NCBI RefSeq assembly: GCF_003265705.1
Contig: NW_020312827.1
Coordinates: 18,014,527 to 18,078,526 of the forward strand
DNA: 64,000 nt
Source: Callorhinus ursinus
Lineage: Eukaryota; Chordata; Mammalia; Carnivora; Otariidae
Direction of reading: 5' to 3'
The notes beneath the pieces are model-generated. The model saw only the letters and a program-made list of their open reading frames with translations. It had not been told where the DNA came from and made no database searches. Made by a program: the position numbers and the translations under genes. This document shows, piece by piece, positions 21,240 to 33,397 of this stretch (positions are counted from its first letter, which is position 1; each line of letters begins with the position of its first letter).

Positions 21240-21950
21240 AAAGCTATGGGTTTGCCAGTGAATCAATATTTAGAAGAATATACAGAACATGGCTACACAT
21301 TGGTTTAATACCTTAGCTTGGAACACACTTTGTATGTGCATGCAGTATGCTGATTTCTTTATTAACTCCATATTTAAATAAGTGCAATCATTAGGACCTT
21401 CCTCCTCAAAGAAATGAGACTTGAAATTGAGTTGACTTAGGAGGTTAAATTGCTGTCATTATCAGAATATAAACTTGTGATAAATCTTATTATATCTAGT
21501 CACATCTGTATTATGTCAACACAGCATTTGCATAGAGTTGAGAAGGCAAAAACAAATTATAGGAAGTAAAAATTATTGACATATGAACAAAAAGAACTAC
21601 AGAAAATATGGTCAGGACTTTCAGTAGCAGCACGAGGTCATGAGATGAAGGAGACCATCATGGATTTTCAGAGCAAAGGCTTGGTTTTCAGTCTTCTCAC
21701 CAACACACCCCTGGGTTCTGTCTCTCTTATTGTCACTCAAAGCAATTTCACCTCATCCTCAGCAATAAAATTGTCATTGCTTTCTGGTTCCTCGTGGAGC
21801 CACTGAAAGGATCAACGTTTGCACAGGAGGTCTGTAAAACATGCTCCACATGAAGAGTAGAGGTTTGTTGGTGTTTGAATTTCTGAAACCAGATGACATG
21901 GGTTCATGGTCCACTTTTTAACTTACTATGTGTTTTATTATTTGTAATTT
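21240..21950. other. Sequence with no recognised feature
   Basis: The ORF at 21576-21806 has no known motif. No repeat family recognised. Confidence 0.4.
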
Positions 21951-21952
21951 TC

Positions 21953-23407
21953 ATGTAGCTTTACTGAGATATAATCATATATCATAAAAGTCACTCTTTT
22001 AAAATGTGAAATTCAGGTTTTTCTTTTGGTGTATTCACGGGGTTCTGCAACCATTACCATTATCTCATTTCAGAAAAGAAACCCTGTCCCCATTAACAGC
22101 CACTATCCATTCTTCCCTGTTCCAATACCCTACGGTAATCAGCCTGATTTCTGGCTCTCTGAATTTGCTTATTTTCGTTATTTCATACAAATGGAATTGT
22201 ATAATATGTGGTCTTTTGTGAGTGGCATTTGTCATTAGTATAATATTTTCAAAGCAAATTCAAAAGCATTTTCATTACCATATGCTTTCAACCATGGTGT
22301 AGCATGTATCAGTATGTTTTTTTTTTTTTATCTCCAAATGATATTACATTATATGGATATACCACATTCTGGTTATCCATTTATAGCTGATGGATATTTG
22401 AATTGTACCCAATTTTGGTTAATTTGCATAATGCTGCTATAAACATCCATGTACATGTTTTTGCATGGAAATATGTTTCATTTTTATTGACTATATACAT
22501 AGGAGTGGAATTGCTTAGTCATATGGAAACTCCTCATCTGTAAGATTTTAAGGGACTGCCAAACTGTTTGTTCCAAAGTTGCTTGGCCATTTTAAAATAT
22601 TACCAGTATATGGGGATTCAAATTTCTGCACATCTTTTTTTTTTAAATTTGTTATTGTCTTTCTGTTTTATTTTAGCTATTCTAGTGGGTGGGAAGGGAT
22701 TTTTACTTGTATAAAGTGACTGATGATATTGAGCATATTTTTGTGTTCTTTTAGGCTATTTCTATATCTCCTGGGAAAAATGACTATTCAAATCCTTTAT
22801 CCACTTTTTAATGGGGTTGTTTGTCTTTTTATTGTTCACTTGAAAGTGTTCTTTACACATTCTGGATGCAAATCCCTTATCAGATGTATGATTTGCAAAC
22901 ATTTGCTCGTATTCCCTGGATTATATTTTTACTTTCTTGATGGTGTACTTTGAAGCACAAAAGAGTTGAATTTTGATGAAGTGGAATTTATTTACTTTTT
23001 ATTTTGTCACTTATGCTTTTTGTGTAATATTCAATAAACCATTGCCTAATCTAAGGTTATGAAAAATTATCCTATTTTTTCTAATTATTAATTTAGCTCT
23101 TACATTTAGGCCTATAGTTCATTTTGAATTAATTTTTGTAATGTGTGAGGTAAGTGTCCAACCTCATTTTTATGTAGGTATCCAGGAGTCTCAGCCCCAT
23201 TTATTGAAAAGACTATTCTTACCTCATTGCAATGTCATGGAAACCGTGTCCAAAATCAATTAACCAAAAACGCCTGCCTGCCTGCCTGACTCCCTCCCTC
23301 CCTCTTTCTTTCTTCTGCTTTCATTTTCTTTCCTCTCCTCTTCTTTTCCTTCTTTGTTCCCTCCTTTTTTCCCCTCCTATTCTCTCTCTTTCCTTCTTTC
23401 TTCTTTC

Positions 23408-23439
<32 letters not shown>

Positions 23440-23453
23440 TTTCTCTTTCTTTC

Positions 23454-23494
<41 letters not shown>

Positions 23495-23498
23495 TTTC

Positions 23499-23529
<31 letters not shown>

Positions 23530-23555
23530 CTCTTTCTTTCTTTCTTTCTTCTTTC

Positions 23556-23623
<68 letters not shown>

Positions 23624-23860
23624 TCCAGTTTTATTCCACTGATCTATATGTCTGTCCTTATGACTGTACCACACTATCTTATTTAGTATATATTTGAGTA
23701 AGATATGAAATTGGGAAGTGTAAATACTGTAATTTTGCTCTTTTTTCACCCAGACTGCTTTGGCTAATTTGAGGCCTTTCATTTATATATGTACTTTAAA
23801 ATCAATTTTTCAAAAGAAAAAGAAAAAAAGAAAAAAGAAAGAAAACGTGGGATTTTGAGG
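21953..23860 (-). mobile_element. Old mammalian L1 (L1M) 3' part, antisense
   Basis: On the plus strand: ttactgagatataatcatat and cattaacagccactatccat (3' UTR), ggatataccacattctgg and gtggaattgcttagtcatat (ORF2 C-terminus), tctggatgcaaatccctt and tttcttgatggtgtactttg, gaaaccattgcctaatcta.. type text, then after the microsatellite, ttccactgatctatatgtct and gactgctttggctaat. This is the reverse complement of old L1 ORF2. A 350-bp pyrimidine microsatellite interrupts it. No coding capacity remains. Confidence 0.88.
23271..23626. repeat. Compound (CCTG)n(CCCT)n(CTTT)n microsatellite
   Basis: CCTG units (about 23271-23289) pass into CCCT units, then into about 320 bp of (CTTT)n with CTC and CTT interruptions. 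L1 sequence flanks both sides in the same orientation, so the tract grew inside an existing L1. ORFs over it are artefacts. Confidence 0.95.
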
Positions 23861-26260
23861 TTTTTCTCATTTTGATATAGTCAGTGCCTTTTAATGATGC
23901 TTAGCTCACAGTAAACATTCTCAATTTAATAATTAAATAATTTAATGTACAGGTACACCAAGTATTGATATAAGCCCAAAGGATGAGCAATCCTTAAGCA
24001 AAGTCTTAAAAACAAGACAATAGTTTTTATAATAAAAAATTCATTCTTCCCAAGAATTCTTTCTTTGGTTTTATTTAATTTGCCTATTTGCTAGTATTAT
24101 ATGGACTTCTATGCTCACAAAGAAAGCATGCTAGCTTCTATATATGAGATTCTCATAAGATGTGACTTACTTTAATTGCAAAAATGGCATTAAAATAACT
24201 TAAAAAATTATTTATTGGAGGTGCTTGGAGATTTCTCATGAGACGAGGAATAGAGGTACAGTGGCACCTATGCTCCTGCTTTATTCATTCCTCTGAATCT
24301 GTAATTTTTTTTCTCTGCTTCTCCTGCTTCAGATGTCCTTCACTTTTATTGTTTCCCTGAAGAACAACTTTCTCTGTTTTGGTGTGAACATGATCATTTG
24401 ATTTTCATGACTTCTCAGCTCAACTGCTTAACAGAGATTAATGTGAGAACAAAAATGTCCACATTCTAAATGTGCACAAAATAGAAGTAGCCCAACTCTG
24501 GTTGCCTCTTCATTCATCCTCCCCTCACCCATTTAACTGTGGCCTGAGATCTTCAGGGTTACATAAGTTACATAACATAAATATCATTGCAACGCTCAGT
24601 GATGGAGATATGTGTGACCTTGAATTGTACCCCAAAAGAAATTGCAACGTCTATAGCTATGACTTCATGAAAGGGAAGGAGGTAGACAAAAATGTAAGAA
24701 ATAGTAAAAGAAAGACTATCTTAGTAAAGACAATTTTTCAATGATTGAAGGAGTGGATTCTTAGGCAGGGAAAAAATATAGGTTAAATTGGGGATTATGA
24801 TTTGTTCTCCTAAATTTATGGATAAATATATAACAAGTTTAAGTTGACAGTTAAGTAATTTTAGAATTCAAATTTAAATTTGTGTACTTATTGATTATGT
24901 CCTATGTTTGATGTTAATTTCCATGAGTATCAGTTTCATTATTTATAAATTTGGCATAGTATTAATATCAAGTGCTAGTTGATAAAGACTATGTGAGACT
25001 ATGTAAATTGAATCTCTAAAGTTTATTACAAATAGCGCTATACTACAAGGGTATAATTAAAATAATTACAGTGATTTTAAGATCAGTGCTTCTTCGCTCT
25101 CTCATACAGGTGGATGTTTAGATAAGCAGTGATGAATGGAGCTGGTCTGACGTTTGGAGCCTCAGGATCTATGTTGCAGTTGGTACAATAAATAACCCTG
25201 TGGTTTTGGCAGGTCATACCATCTTCCCTCAAGCTGACCTAATGTGGAAGAGTTGCTTGATTTCAATTCCTTGAAACTATCTCTGGTTTTGAGTGCATCT
25301 TATTGTCATAAACATGGGAGTTCTTGATGATGGGAATGATAACAGCAAAGCATAGTTGGTTTGACCATGACTCCACCAAATATAAACTTCACTTCTTTAA
25401 AGCAGAGAGATGATATGGAAAATTTATGAGGGAAAAATCAATCTTTTTAACAGAACACATACTTTAAGTAAATGAAATCTTTCCTGCAGCACAAAGGCAG
25501 TCCTTAAGCAACTACAAACAAGAGAATCAAGCACTGACTTTTCAAATGACATCATACATACTCAGTTCTGCTTTCACTTTAAGTGATTTTCAGTGTAAGC
25601 ATGCACAGTGTGCAGCTTATTTATCATAAAGCTAAAATCCATAAAGGTCCTTCAAATGTTTCGATAAACTTATGAAAAAGTATTTTTCGAAAGAAAGCCA
25701 ACTGGCAATTTGTTTTTCCATGGTTTGAAATAAGTTTAAATCACAAATTTTATTCCACGATCCTCTTCAACTCTACAAACACTTCAGGTTCTCCCTGACA
25801 CTTTAATTACCTTAGAGAAATATATTCATTTGACCAGATAAATAACTAGTGTTGGGAAGAAGTAAGTCTAATTTAAAAAAGACTATAAATTTGGAGGCAT
25901 CACCCCCTGTTCCCTATATTCAAATGAAGTTAATTTAAGGCACATGTATTCTGTCATGTTCAGAGGATATATTATAATTAGTATAATGTGCATTATACTC
26001 AGAAGCCAATTACTTTACTCTAAGGACATGCCATTGGATTTATCTAAAGTAACAGAAATGCTCAGAGTTAATTAAGTTTGTCTTATGCTAACAAGAAACT
26101 GTGTCATATTATAGAAAGATTTTAGAATACTAAAAGGTCAATCTTTACTGTAAAAAAATCTGCACATAAATGTTTCATGAGGAATTGGAATAGAATAACA
26201 TATGAACAAAACTGTAATCTGTGCTTGTCCTTTAATTGGGTTTTTTTTAAATTCTGTATT
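23861..26260. other. 2.4-kb stretch with no recognised repeats
   Basis: I recognise no SINE, L1, LTR or DNA transposon over 2.4 kb, which is unusual for this window. The ORF at 24472-24744 (90 codons) has no family features. This is a reasonable place to look for conserved non-coding sequence or very decayed repeats. Confidence 0.45.
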
Positions 26261-26261
26261 T

Positions 26262-26690
26262 TAATTAGGATGGTTTCAGCTGTAGGTAGCGGAACACCAG
26301 ATATAAGCTTTACATGTACAAGATAATTTAGTGATACATATATTGGAAGTTTAGAAGTGGCTCAAGCTTGACATTTGGCTTAATCTAGTGTCGTTTGATC
26401 TTCTATGTGATTGCAAAATGAAGGCAGCAGATTCAGGCTTATCAACTGCATATTTGGTCATTCAGGGAAAGAGAGAGCTTCTTCTTTTTCTTATTTTTTT
26501 TTTCGTACAGGCAGGGAGATATCTTTCCCAATATTCCATAACAAAAATTTCCTCTCTATGCTTGCTTGAATTATGTTACATTACTGTTTTATTTTTTAAT
26601 CAATCCCTGTGATCAGGTAAAAATTCAAAAGGTGGCTCCCTTAAACTTTAATTCCTGAAAAAAATATCATGATGGGCATAGGGTTGGGGG
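26262..26690 (+). mobile_element. Probable ancient mammalian repeat, family not named
   Basis: The order tttcagctgtaggtagcgga, agtttagaagtggctcaagc, gagagagcttcttcttttt and ttcccaatattccataac parallels a common old repeat (..cagctgcaagtaacagaaaa..agagagcttctctttccc..). I cannot name it from memory. Confidence 0.45.
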
Positions 26691-26965
26691 ATGAAGTACC
26701 TTCAAAGCATTCTGGATTCTACAGATGTTGGGGCCAATATAGGCCAAGGTAGGACAGTTTCAAGCAATTCTGAAAGTTTAGTATGTATCTTAGGAAACTA
26801 GAAGCCTTTGTCTTTGGGAAATGTTGACTTTTTAGCTAAGTTGTAGCTGAGCCTATAGAATTTCATAGTAATTAACTTCTTTCTCACCCTGATACACTGA
26901 TGTTACCTGTACCAGAAAGCTCTAAATGTTACATATAAATAATGACAACATGCCTACCACCAAAA

Positions 26966-27005
26966 TGCACACATACACACACACACTCTCTCTCTCTCTC
27001 TCTCT
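26966..27005. repeat. (CA)n(CT)n microsatellite
   Basis: A short ACAC tract runs directly into (TC)n. Confidence 0.9.
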
Positions 27006-28796
27006 GGCCAAACTACAGATTATCTATCAACCTGCATGGAAAGTCCTAATTCTTTAGAGTCTCAAGAGGTGAAAATTATGACCTGGTTGCTTGGTGCTGG
27101 ACACATATGTTTACTAATTTTAGTGTGGACCCCATAATTAATTGATATACCAATTCAAAGGTAACTTATGGAGTCACAAATTTCCATATAGAAGAAACAT
27201 TTGCCTTCTTTCATCTAGTCTTGCTAACTTCATGAATCAGTTTTCCACTACTTAATTACTATCAATGAAGAAATGAACACTTCATCCTGTATACATTCCC
27301 TAAGAGACAGATTTCCTAAATACACCAAGATTTACATTCCTGCATAACCTATTTCAAACCTATCCTTACCTTCGTCATCTACATTTTATTCCATGCCATC
27401 CCAGATAGGTGTAAAGGGGTGAGGTTAGAGACCCCCCCCTTTTTCATGCTGAGTGAGATGCATGGTTTCCACCATTTGGGCCTGAGTGATGAATTTGCCA
27501 TTAATTAATTTGATTGACCCAATAATGTGGCACTCTTTCCCTCGATTTTGACAACTATAACATGGCAGTTCTGGATGAGAGGAAAATTAGATTGCTTTTA
27601 TCACTTTTAGTCTGTGATGGTACACTTATATGTTTAGAGTTGGACCATGAAAAATCGGGATTTTGTAGGACTACGGGGAGCAAGGGAAAAGTACAGGACA
27701 TAAAGGAGTCAGAGAAGATAATTCAGCACCTTCAGCTCAGTGATTGACTAGTATGCTAGCGATGGCCAACTCTTATTTGAACATATTTGTTTCTAAATTA
27801 ATAAAATATGCCTCTTTTGTGCTTAGTGCTTGAATATTATATCACCCATCAAGTATGGAAAATTAGTGGTAACACCTTGGTTGAGGCAAAGTCTTATGCC
27901 ATTTTACATTGTTCATATTTCTTTGACTTTTATCACTTCAGTGTGCAAGTATGCTTTAAGTATGTTTTAGAGTTGAATCCATGAGCTGAGACACTGAAAT
28001 GTCATTTGGGGTACCTCAGTTATATAATATTTATATTCAGACTTAATACATACTCTGTGCCTTTTATTGAACAATAATTTGGAGTATTACAACTGAAACT
28101 TTTTCAGCTGAAGCTTAAAGCTGAGATATTTAGAAAAAGTGTGATCACTCTAAGGGAAATTCAAAAACTTTTAATCATTTCTGAAACATGTGGTAAGCTG
28201 GTGTTATACTGGAAATGAATTTAATCTAAACATGTTATGGTTTATGAACACTGTCAAAGCCAAACACAACATAATGAAACTTCATTTTAGTGTGCTCCCA
28301 TTTAATATTTTCTAACATTTACCATTTGTTTATTAGATTTATATAGCACCTATTATCCAAATAGCTCAAAACATTGTTCAAAGAATACTAAACCAAGGCC
28401 CTTTGTATCAAACATTCCTAAAAGGATTGAGACCACAGGAAAAAAACCTTGATAAACCACGTGAACAGAAAAGAAATGTCAGCCAAAGCCTATGAGGCAA
28501 TTTGTCCCCATAAAATGGTTTCGGGTACGATATCCCTCAACAATGATACTTCACTCTAATTGGATTATGAACTTAAAATTTAAGTAGTTCTATCAACCCT
28601 AGGTTATTAGATAAATTCCATTGATTTTATGTGGATTTACAAAAAAAATCAAATTTGTGACATAAAAAAAAATGTGACATTTAAAATCTGGAGTTTCCTA
28701 TTATTTAAAAAAAATCTTATATTTAAAATTACTTTGTGTTTTGCAATTATAGATAAGTTGTAGTAATATTTGGAATCAGTGTTTAAGCTGCAATAT
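27006..28796. other. 1.8-kb stretch with no recognised repeats
   Basis: No repeat family is recognised. The ORF at 27562-27747 lacks known motifs. AT-rich throughout. Confidence 0.45.
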
Positions 28797-28814
28797 TGTA
28801 TACTAATTGTCTTA

Positions 28815-29137
28815 TTTATTTTTTTAATTTTTTATTGTTATGTTAATCACCATACATTACATCATTAGTTTTTGATGTAGTGTTCCATGATTCATTGTTT
28901 GTGCATAACACCCAGTGCTCCATGCAGAACGTGCCCTCTTTAATACCCATCACCAGGTTAACACATCCCCCTACCCCCTCCCCTCTAGAACCCTCAGTTT
29001 GTTTCTCAGAGTCCATCGTCTCTCATGGTTCATCTCCCCCTCCGACTTACTCCCCTTTATTCTTGCCCTCCTGCTATCTTCTTGTTTTTTTTTTTCTTAA
29101 CATATATTGCATTATTTGTTTCAGAAGTACAGATCTG
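28815..29137 (-). mobile_element. Carnivore L1, 3' UTR only
   Basis: A 323-bp antisense copy of the L1 3' end: short T tract, catcattagtttttgatgta, gttccatgattcattg, ctccatgcagaacgtgccc, C-rich UTR, ending cagaagtacagatc on the 5' side. A perfect 18-bp duplication, tgtatactaattgtctta, lies at 28797-28814 and 29138-29155. The intact duplication suggests a fairly recent insertion. Confidence 0.95.
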
Positions 29138-29299
29138 TGTATACTAATTGTCTTAAATTCACATGGGAAATGTTTTCATTCTTTGAGGATAGGCACAAAG
29201 CTTCTCAACAGCAGCTAGGTATTCTTTCTAATGGCATTGAGCAGTTTCACTGTCTTATAGTCTCTCCCCATATGGACATTTTTCTATAGATATAAGACC

Positions 29300-29460
29300 A
29301 GATAATTTTAGAATTGGGTGAGTCTCTAGAGTCCATCTATTGTGACTCTTTATTTTGAAAATGAAGATATTTGAGGCCCAGAGATTTAGATAATTTGCCT
29401 AAGCTCAATGTCTCAGTTTCTCACAGAGCTGGGGCCAGGTTGATGTCCAACTTAATCATC
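29300..29460 (-). mobile_element. MIR-family SINE remnant (MIR3-like)
   Basis: The text agtctctagagtccatctat, attttgaaaatgaagatatt, tgaggcccagagatttagat, aatttgcctaagctc and cacagagctggggccag follows the reverse complement of MIR-class SINEs. Confidence 0.7.
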
Positions 29461-29815
29461 TTTCCTCTTTAAAAGAGCGCTTTTTATAAATTGATCGGAT
29501 ATTTAAAAATCACATTTCCAAGCAACTGGGGGTCTGAGTATTTGTTGGGCTCACATTGAACCTTGAGTGTTTCACATTTCTGGGTCTTTCTCACTGTGAT
29601 AAACGTTGCCATCCAGTGTGGAGTATAATGTGGCCAATCTTATTTGTCATACTTTGTTGATGTTGCTGTTCGGGGGCCTGGATTAGGAAGTTAACATTTC
29701 ATGTGGTTTGAGTTCTTGTCTTTGAACAGTAAATTCACCTAAGACATCTTCGAGCCCAAACGGTGTGAATCAGTGCCTATCTCTCACTGAGAGAGATGTT
29801 TTTCACACCTCTGTG
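29461..29815. other. Sequence with no recognised feature
   Basis: Nothing recognised between two MIR-like remnants. Confidence 0.35.
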
Positions 29816-29955
29816 CTCTGCCATGGACCCTGCCAATTAACTATTCAGTCCAATCATTTTATTTTATAGCAGAGGACCAGAGATGTTAGGTGTCCTGCAC
29901 AAGGTGACAGTCCTTGTCAGCAAGCACTTTTGACTCTCTTGTGTTTGCCGTATTT
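29816..29955 (-). mobile_element. MIR-family SINE remnant
   Basis: The stretch cagtccaatcattttatttt, atagcagaggaccagagatg and tgcacaaggtgacag resembles the antisense core of MIR-class elements (..cattttacagatgagga..cacaaggtcacacag..). Confidence 0.55.
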
Positions 29956-29984
29956 TATACCTGGGCAACGATTTTGTGGTTAGA

Positions 29985-30170
29985 TAAGAAAATGGTCTGG
30001 AAATCTGGACTTTCCACACCATAGCTTAACTCCATGATTTGGTAACTGATTGATCTTGTTCTGGTTAATTAAGCACATAAGTTTCTGTTAACACATTTAT
30101 AAAACTGAGATTTTAATTGCACTAATCTCATAGAGTGTGGTGAATATTTATTGATGATATTTTTATTATG
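29985..30170 (+). mobile_element. Probable MIR remnant
   Basis: Plus-strand MIR features in order: ggtctggaaatctggac, ctccatgatttggtaactg, taaaactgagattttaattg and aatctcatagagtgtggtga. Confidence 0.5.
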
Positions 30171-31282
30171 CTAACTTTGATTCTGCAGCAGATCCATCAA
30201 TTAAAACACAGACACACAGACACACACACATACACAGAAGGTTTTAATCAATACTATTATATTGTTCTCCACTATCCTAGCCACAGGAATATTTCCAGAG
30301 AATTATTGCAAAAATTATGAGTAAAATAATTTGAGAGCTAAAATCCTAATGTTATATTAATTGACAGGTCCTGTCCAAATTCTTCAACTCCATAACCTTT
30401 AATTCTTGCTTGGATTTGTATTTTCAAGTTCTCTTCATTTAGCCACATTATAGCCTTAAGGGCAAAATTGATCCAGTTAGGAAATACAGTAAAATATCTA
30501 GTGCAATTTTACTAGTTTGTAAAGTGACACGTTCAAATTCTCTACTTTTCATGCAATTGCACCATAGTTTTACCAATTAACAAGTGACAGAACAGAAAAT
30601 GAGCACTGCTTCTCCCTGGCTGTGGGGACATTGAGCTGTTACTTTTTCTTTCTTCTTTTTGTCCTTTCCTTGTCAAACTAGCACCCACTCAGTGTCTTTG
30701 TTCAGCACTTTGAAATAGTGTGAAGCCACTTTTAAATATCTACTTAAAGTCTGGGGAGGTTAACCATAGGCATTTAAGCAAATACAAAAGTAGGGTAACT
30801 GATCTATAAATTACCAGTTTATGCCAATCAGATTAAATACCAAAGCATGGTATGCCCGTGAATTTACTAATAAAATATAGGCATTTGTGAGCACAGCTTG
30901 GATTTATACATTCAAGTTTGAACAGAAGCAGACTGGCCATATCAAATTGTGGAAATGAACCAATGGTCTATTTATTACCTTTTTTTGTATTCACCCTTTG
31001 ACGGGACCCCTTTCCTCCTATCTCCCCCCATTAACTCTCTTGCTTCCTCAGTACTTTACCATCAAATTACAGATAACTCCAATAATAGTCATCTGTGATA
31101 GTAGTTGCAGATAGTAATCATTATTGGTTTGTTAACTGGTTATAATTTTAGTATTAATTTTATTCAGTTTTGTATCCCCTATTCCATTTGGAATGACGGC
31201 TAGTATCAAAGTGGCATGAGAGATTTTTATGTTTGTTTTGTTGCTTGTTTTTTGTGTTTTCTTTTTTTATTCCTTTAAAAAT
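30171..31282. other. Sequence with a short (CA)n tract
   Basis: An interrupted (CA)n lies at about 30206-30237. Otherwise nothing is recognised up to the L1 target site at 31283. Confidence 0.45.
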
Positions 31283-31294
31283 TGCTGGGGAGAA

Positions 31295-32896
31295 AACTGC
31301 TAGAATTCATACAGGAATTCAGTAAAGTTGCAGGATATAAAATTAATGCACAGAAATCAGTGGCATTCCTATACACCAACAACAAGACAGAAGAAAGAGA
31401 AATTAAGGGGTTGATCCCATTTACAACTTCACCCAAAACCATAAGATGCCTAGGAATAAATCTAACCAAAGAGACAAAGAATCTGTACTCAGAAAAGTAT
31501 AAAATACTCATGAAAGAAATTGAGGAAGAAACAAAGAAATGGAAAAACATTCCGTGCTCATGGATTGGAAGAACAAATATTGTGAAAATGTCTATGCTAC
31601 CTAGAGCAATCTACACATTAATGCAATCCCTATCAAAATACCATCAACTTTTTTTCAGAGAAATGGAACAAATAATACTAAAATTTGCATGGAACCAGAA
31701 AAGACCCCGAATAGCCAGGGGAATGTTGAAAAAGAAAAGCAAAGCTGGTAGCATCACAATTCCGGACTTCAAGCTCTATTACAAAGCTATAATCATCAAG
31801 ACGGTATGATACTGGCACAAAAACAGACACATAGATCAAAGGTACAGAATAGAGAGCCTAGAAATGGACCCTCAACTCTATAGCCAAGTAATCTTTGACA
31901 AAGCAGGAAAGAATGTCTGGTGGAAAAAAAAAAAAACAGTCTTTTCAACAAATGGTGTTGGGAAAATTGGACAGCCACATGCAGAAGAATGAAACTGGAC
32001 CATTTCCTTACAACACACACAAAAATTGACTCAAAATGGTTGAAAGACCTAAATGTGAGACAGGGGCCCATCAAAATCTTAAACGAGAGCACAGGCAGCA
32101 ACCTCTTCGACCTCAGCCACAGCAACTTCTTCCTAAAAACATCACCAAAGAGGGAAGCGAGGGCAAAAATGAACTATTGGGACTTCATCAAGATAAAAAG
32201 CTTTTGCACAGAAAAAGAAACAGTCAACAAAACCAAAAGACAACTGACAGAATGGGAGAAGATATTGCAAATGACATATCAGATAAAGAGCTAGTATCCA
32301 AAATCTATAAAGAACTTATCAAACTCAACATCTAAAGAACAAATAATCCAATCAAGAAATGGGCAGAAGACCCAAATGGCCAACAGACACATGAAAAAGT
32401 GCTCAACATCGCCCGGCATCAATGAAGTCCAAATCGAAACCCCCATGAGATACCACCTCACACCAGTCAGAATGGCTAAAATTAATGTCAGGAAATGACA
32501 GATGTTGGCAGGGATGTGGAGAAAGGGGAACCCTCCTACACTGTTGGTGGGAATGCAAGCTGGTGCAGCCACTCTGGAAAACAGTATGGAGGTTCCTCAA
32601 AAAGTTGAAAATAGAGCTACCCTATGACCCAGCAATTTCACTACTGGGTATTTATCCCAAAGACACAAATGTAGTAATCCAAAGGGGTAGGTGCACCCCG
32701 ATGTTTATAGCAGCAATGTCCACAATAGCCAAACTATGGAAAGAGCCAAGATGTCCATCGACAGATGAATGGAGAAAGAATTTGTGGTATATATATAATG
32801 GAATATTATGCAGCCATCAAAAAGAATGAAATCTTGCCATTTGCAACGACGTGGATAGAACTGGAGGGTATTATGCTGAGCAAAATAAGACAATAA
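31295..32896 (+). pseudogene. L1 ORF2 C-terminal half, broken
   Basis: The first frame (31295-31809) encodes the thumb/post-RT region, with [37 protein letters not shown] and AGSITIPDFKLYYKAIIIKT. It stops at 31807-31809 (TGA) where the family has tryptophan. Later frames carry the rest, including the cysteine-rich [18 protein letters not shown] motif (about 32505-32558). An A12 run at 31925-31936 marks a frameshift, and about 35 bases seem missing near 32375 compared with related L1. No active protein is possible. Confidence 0.92.
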
Positions 32897-33385
32897 GAGA
32901 AAGACATGTATCATATTACCTCACTGTTATGAGGAATTCTTAATCTCAGGAAACAAACTGAGGGTTGCTGGAGTGGTGGCGGGTGGGAGGGATGGGGTGG
33001 CTGGGTGATAGACATTGGCGAGGGTATATGCTATGGTGAGGACTGTGAATTGTGTAAGACTGTTGAATCACAGACCTGTACCTCTTAAACAAATAATACA
33101 TTATATGTTTAAAAAAAAAGATGAAGATAGTAGGAAGGGAAAAATGAAGGGGGGGAATTGGAGGGGGAGACAAACCATGAGAGATTGTGGACTCTGAGAA
33201 ACAAACTGAGGGTTCTAGAGGGGAGGGTTTGGGGGGATGGGTTAACCTGGTGATGGCTATTAAAGAGGGCACGTACTGAATGGAGCACTGGGTGTTATAC
33301 GCAAACAACGAATCATGGAACACTACATCAAAAACTAATGATGAATTGTATGGTGATTAACATAACATAATAAAATAAAAAAAAA
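31295..33385 (+). mobile_element. 5'-truncated carnivore L1 (2.1 kb)
   Basis: The element contains the last part of ORF2, a two-part G-rich 3' UTR (about 32900-33260), the terminal aaaaactaatgatgaattgt and ggtgattaacataacataat, and a short A tail. The 12-bp duplication tgctggggagaa lies at 31283-31294 and 33386-33397. It begins in ORF2 after the reverse transcriptase active-site region. The same 3' end type occurs at 2451, 7866 and 28815. Confidence 0.96.
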
Positions 33386-33397
33386 TGCTGGGGAGAA

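Noticed and set aside
23232..23782. ORFs of 110-153 codons over a pyrimidine tract
   Set aside because: The same artefact from (CTTT)n. The flanks are antisense L1.
24472..24744. 90-codon ORF as a gene
   Set aside because: It has no motif, homologous family or exon signals that I recognise, and one ORF of this length is expected by chance in 64 kb.
28880..29218. 112-codon ORF rich in serine and proline
   Set aside because: It is the reverse strand of an L1 3' UTR and the same peptide type recurs over the L1 at 32946-33323 on the opposite strand.
31282..31809. 175-codon ORF as a host gene
   Set aside because: It is L1 ORF2 sequence, truncated at the 5' end and stopped at 31807-31809, within an element bounded by target-site duplications.
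31275..32600. Minus-strand ORFs of 65-109 codons
   Set aside because: They are antisense shadows of the L1 ORF2 remnant and its UTR.
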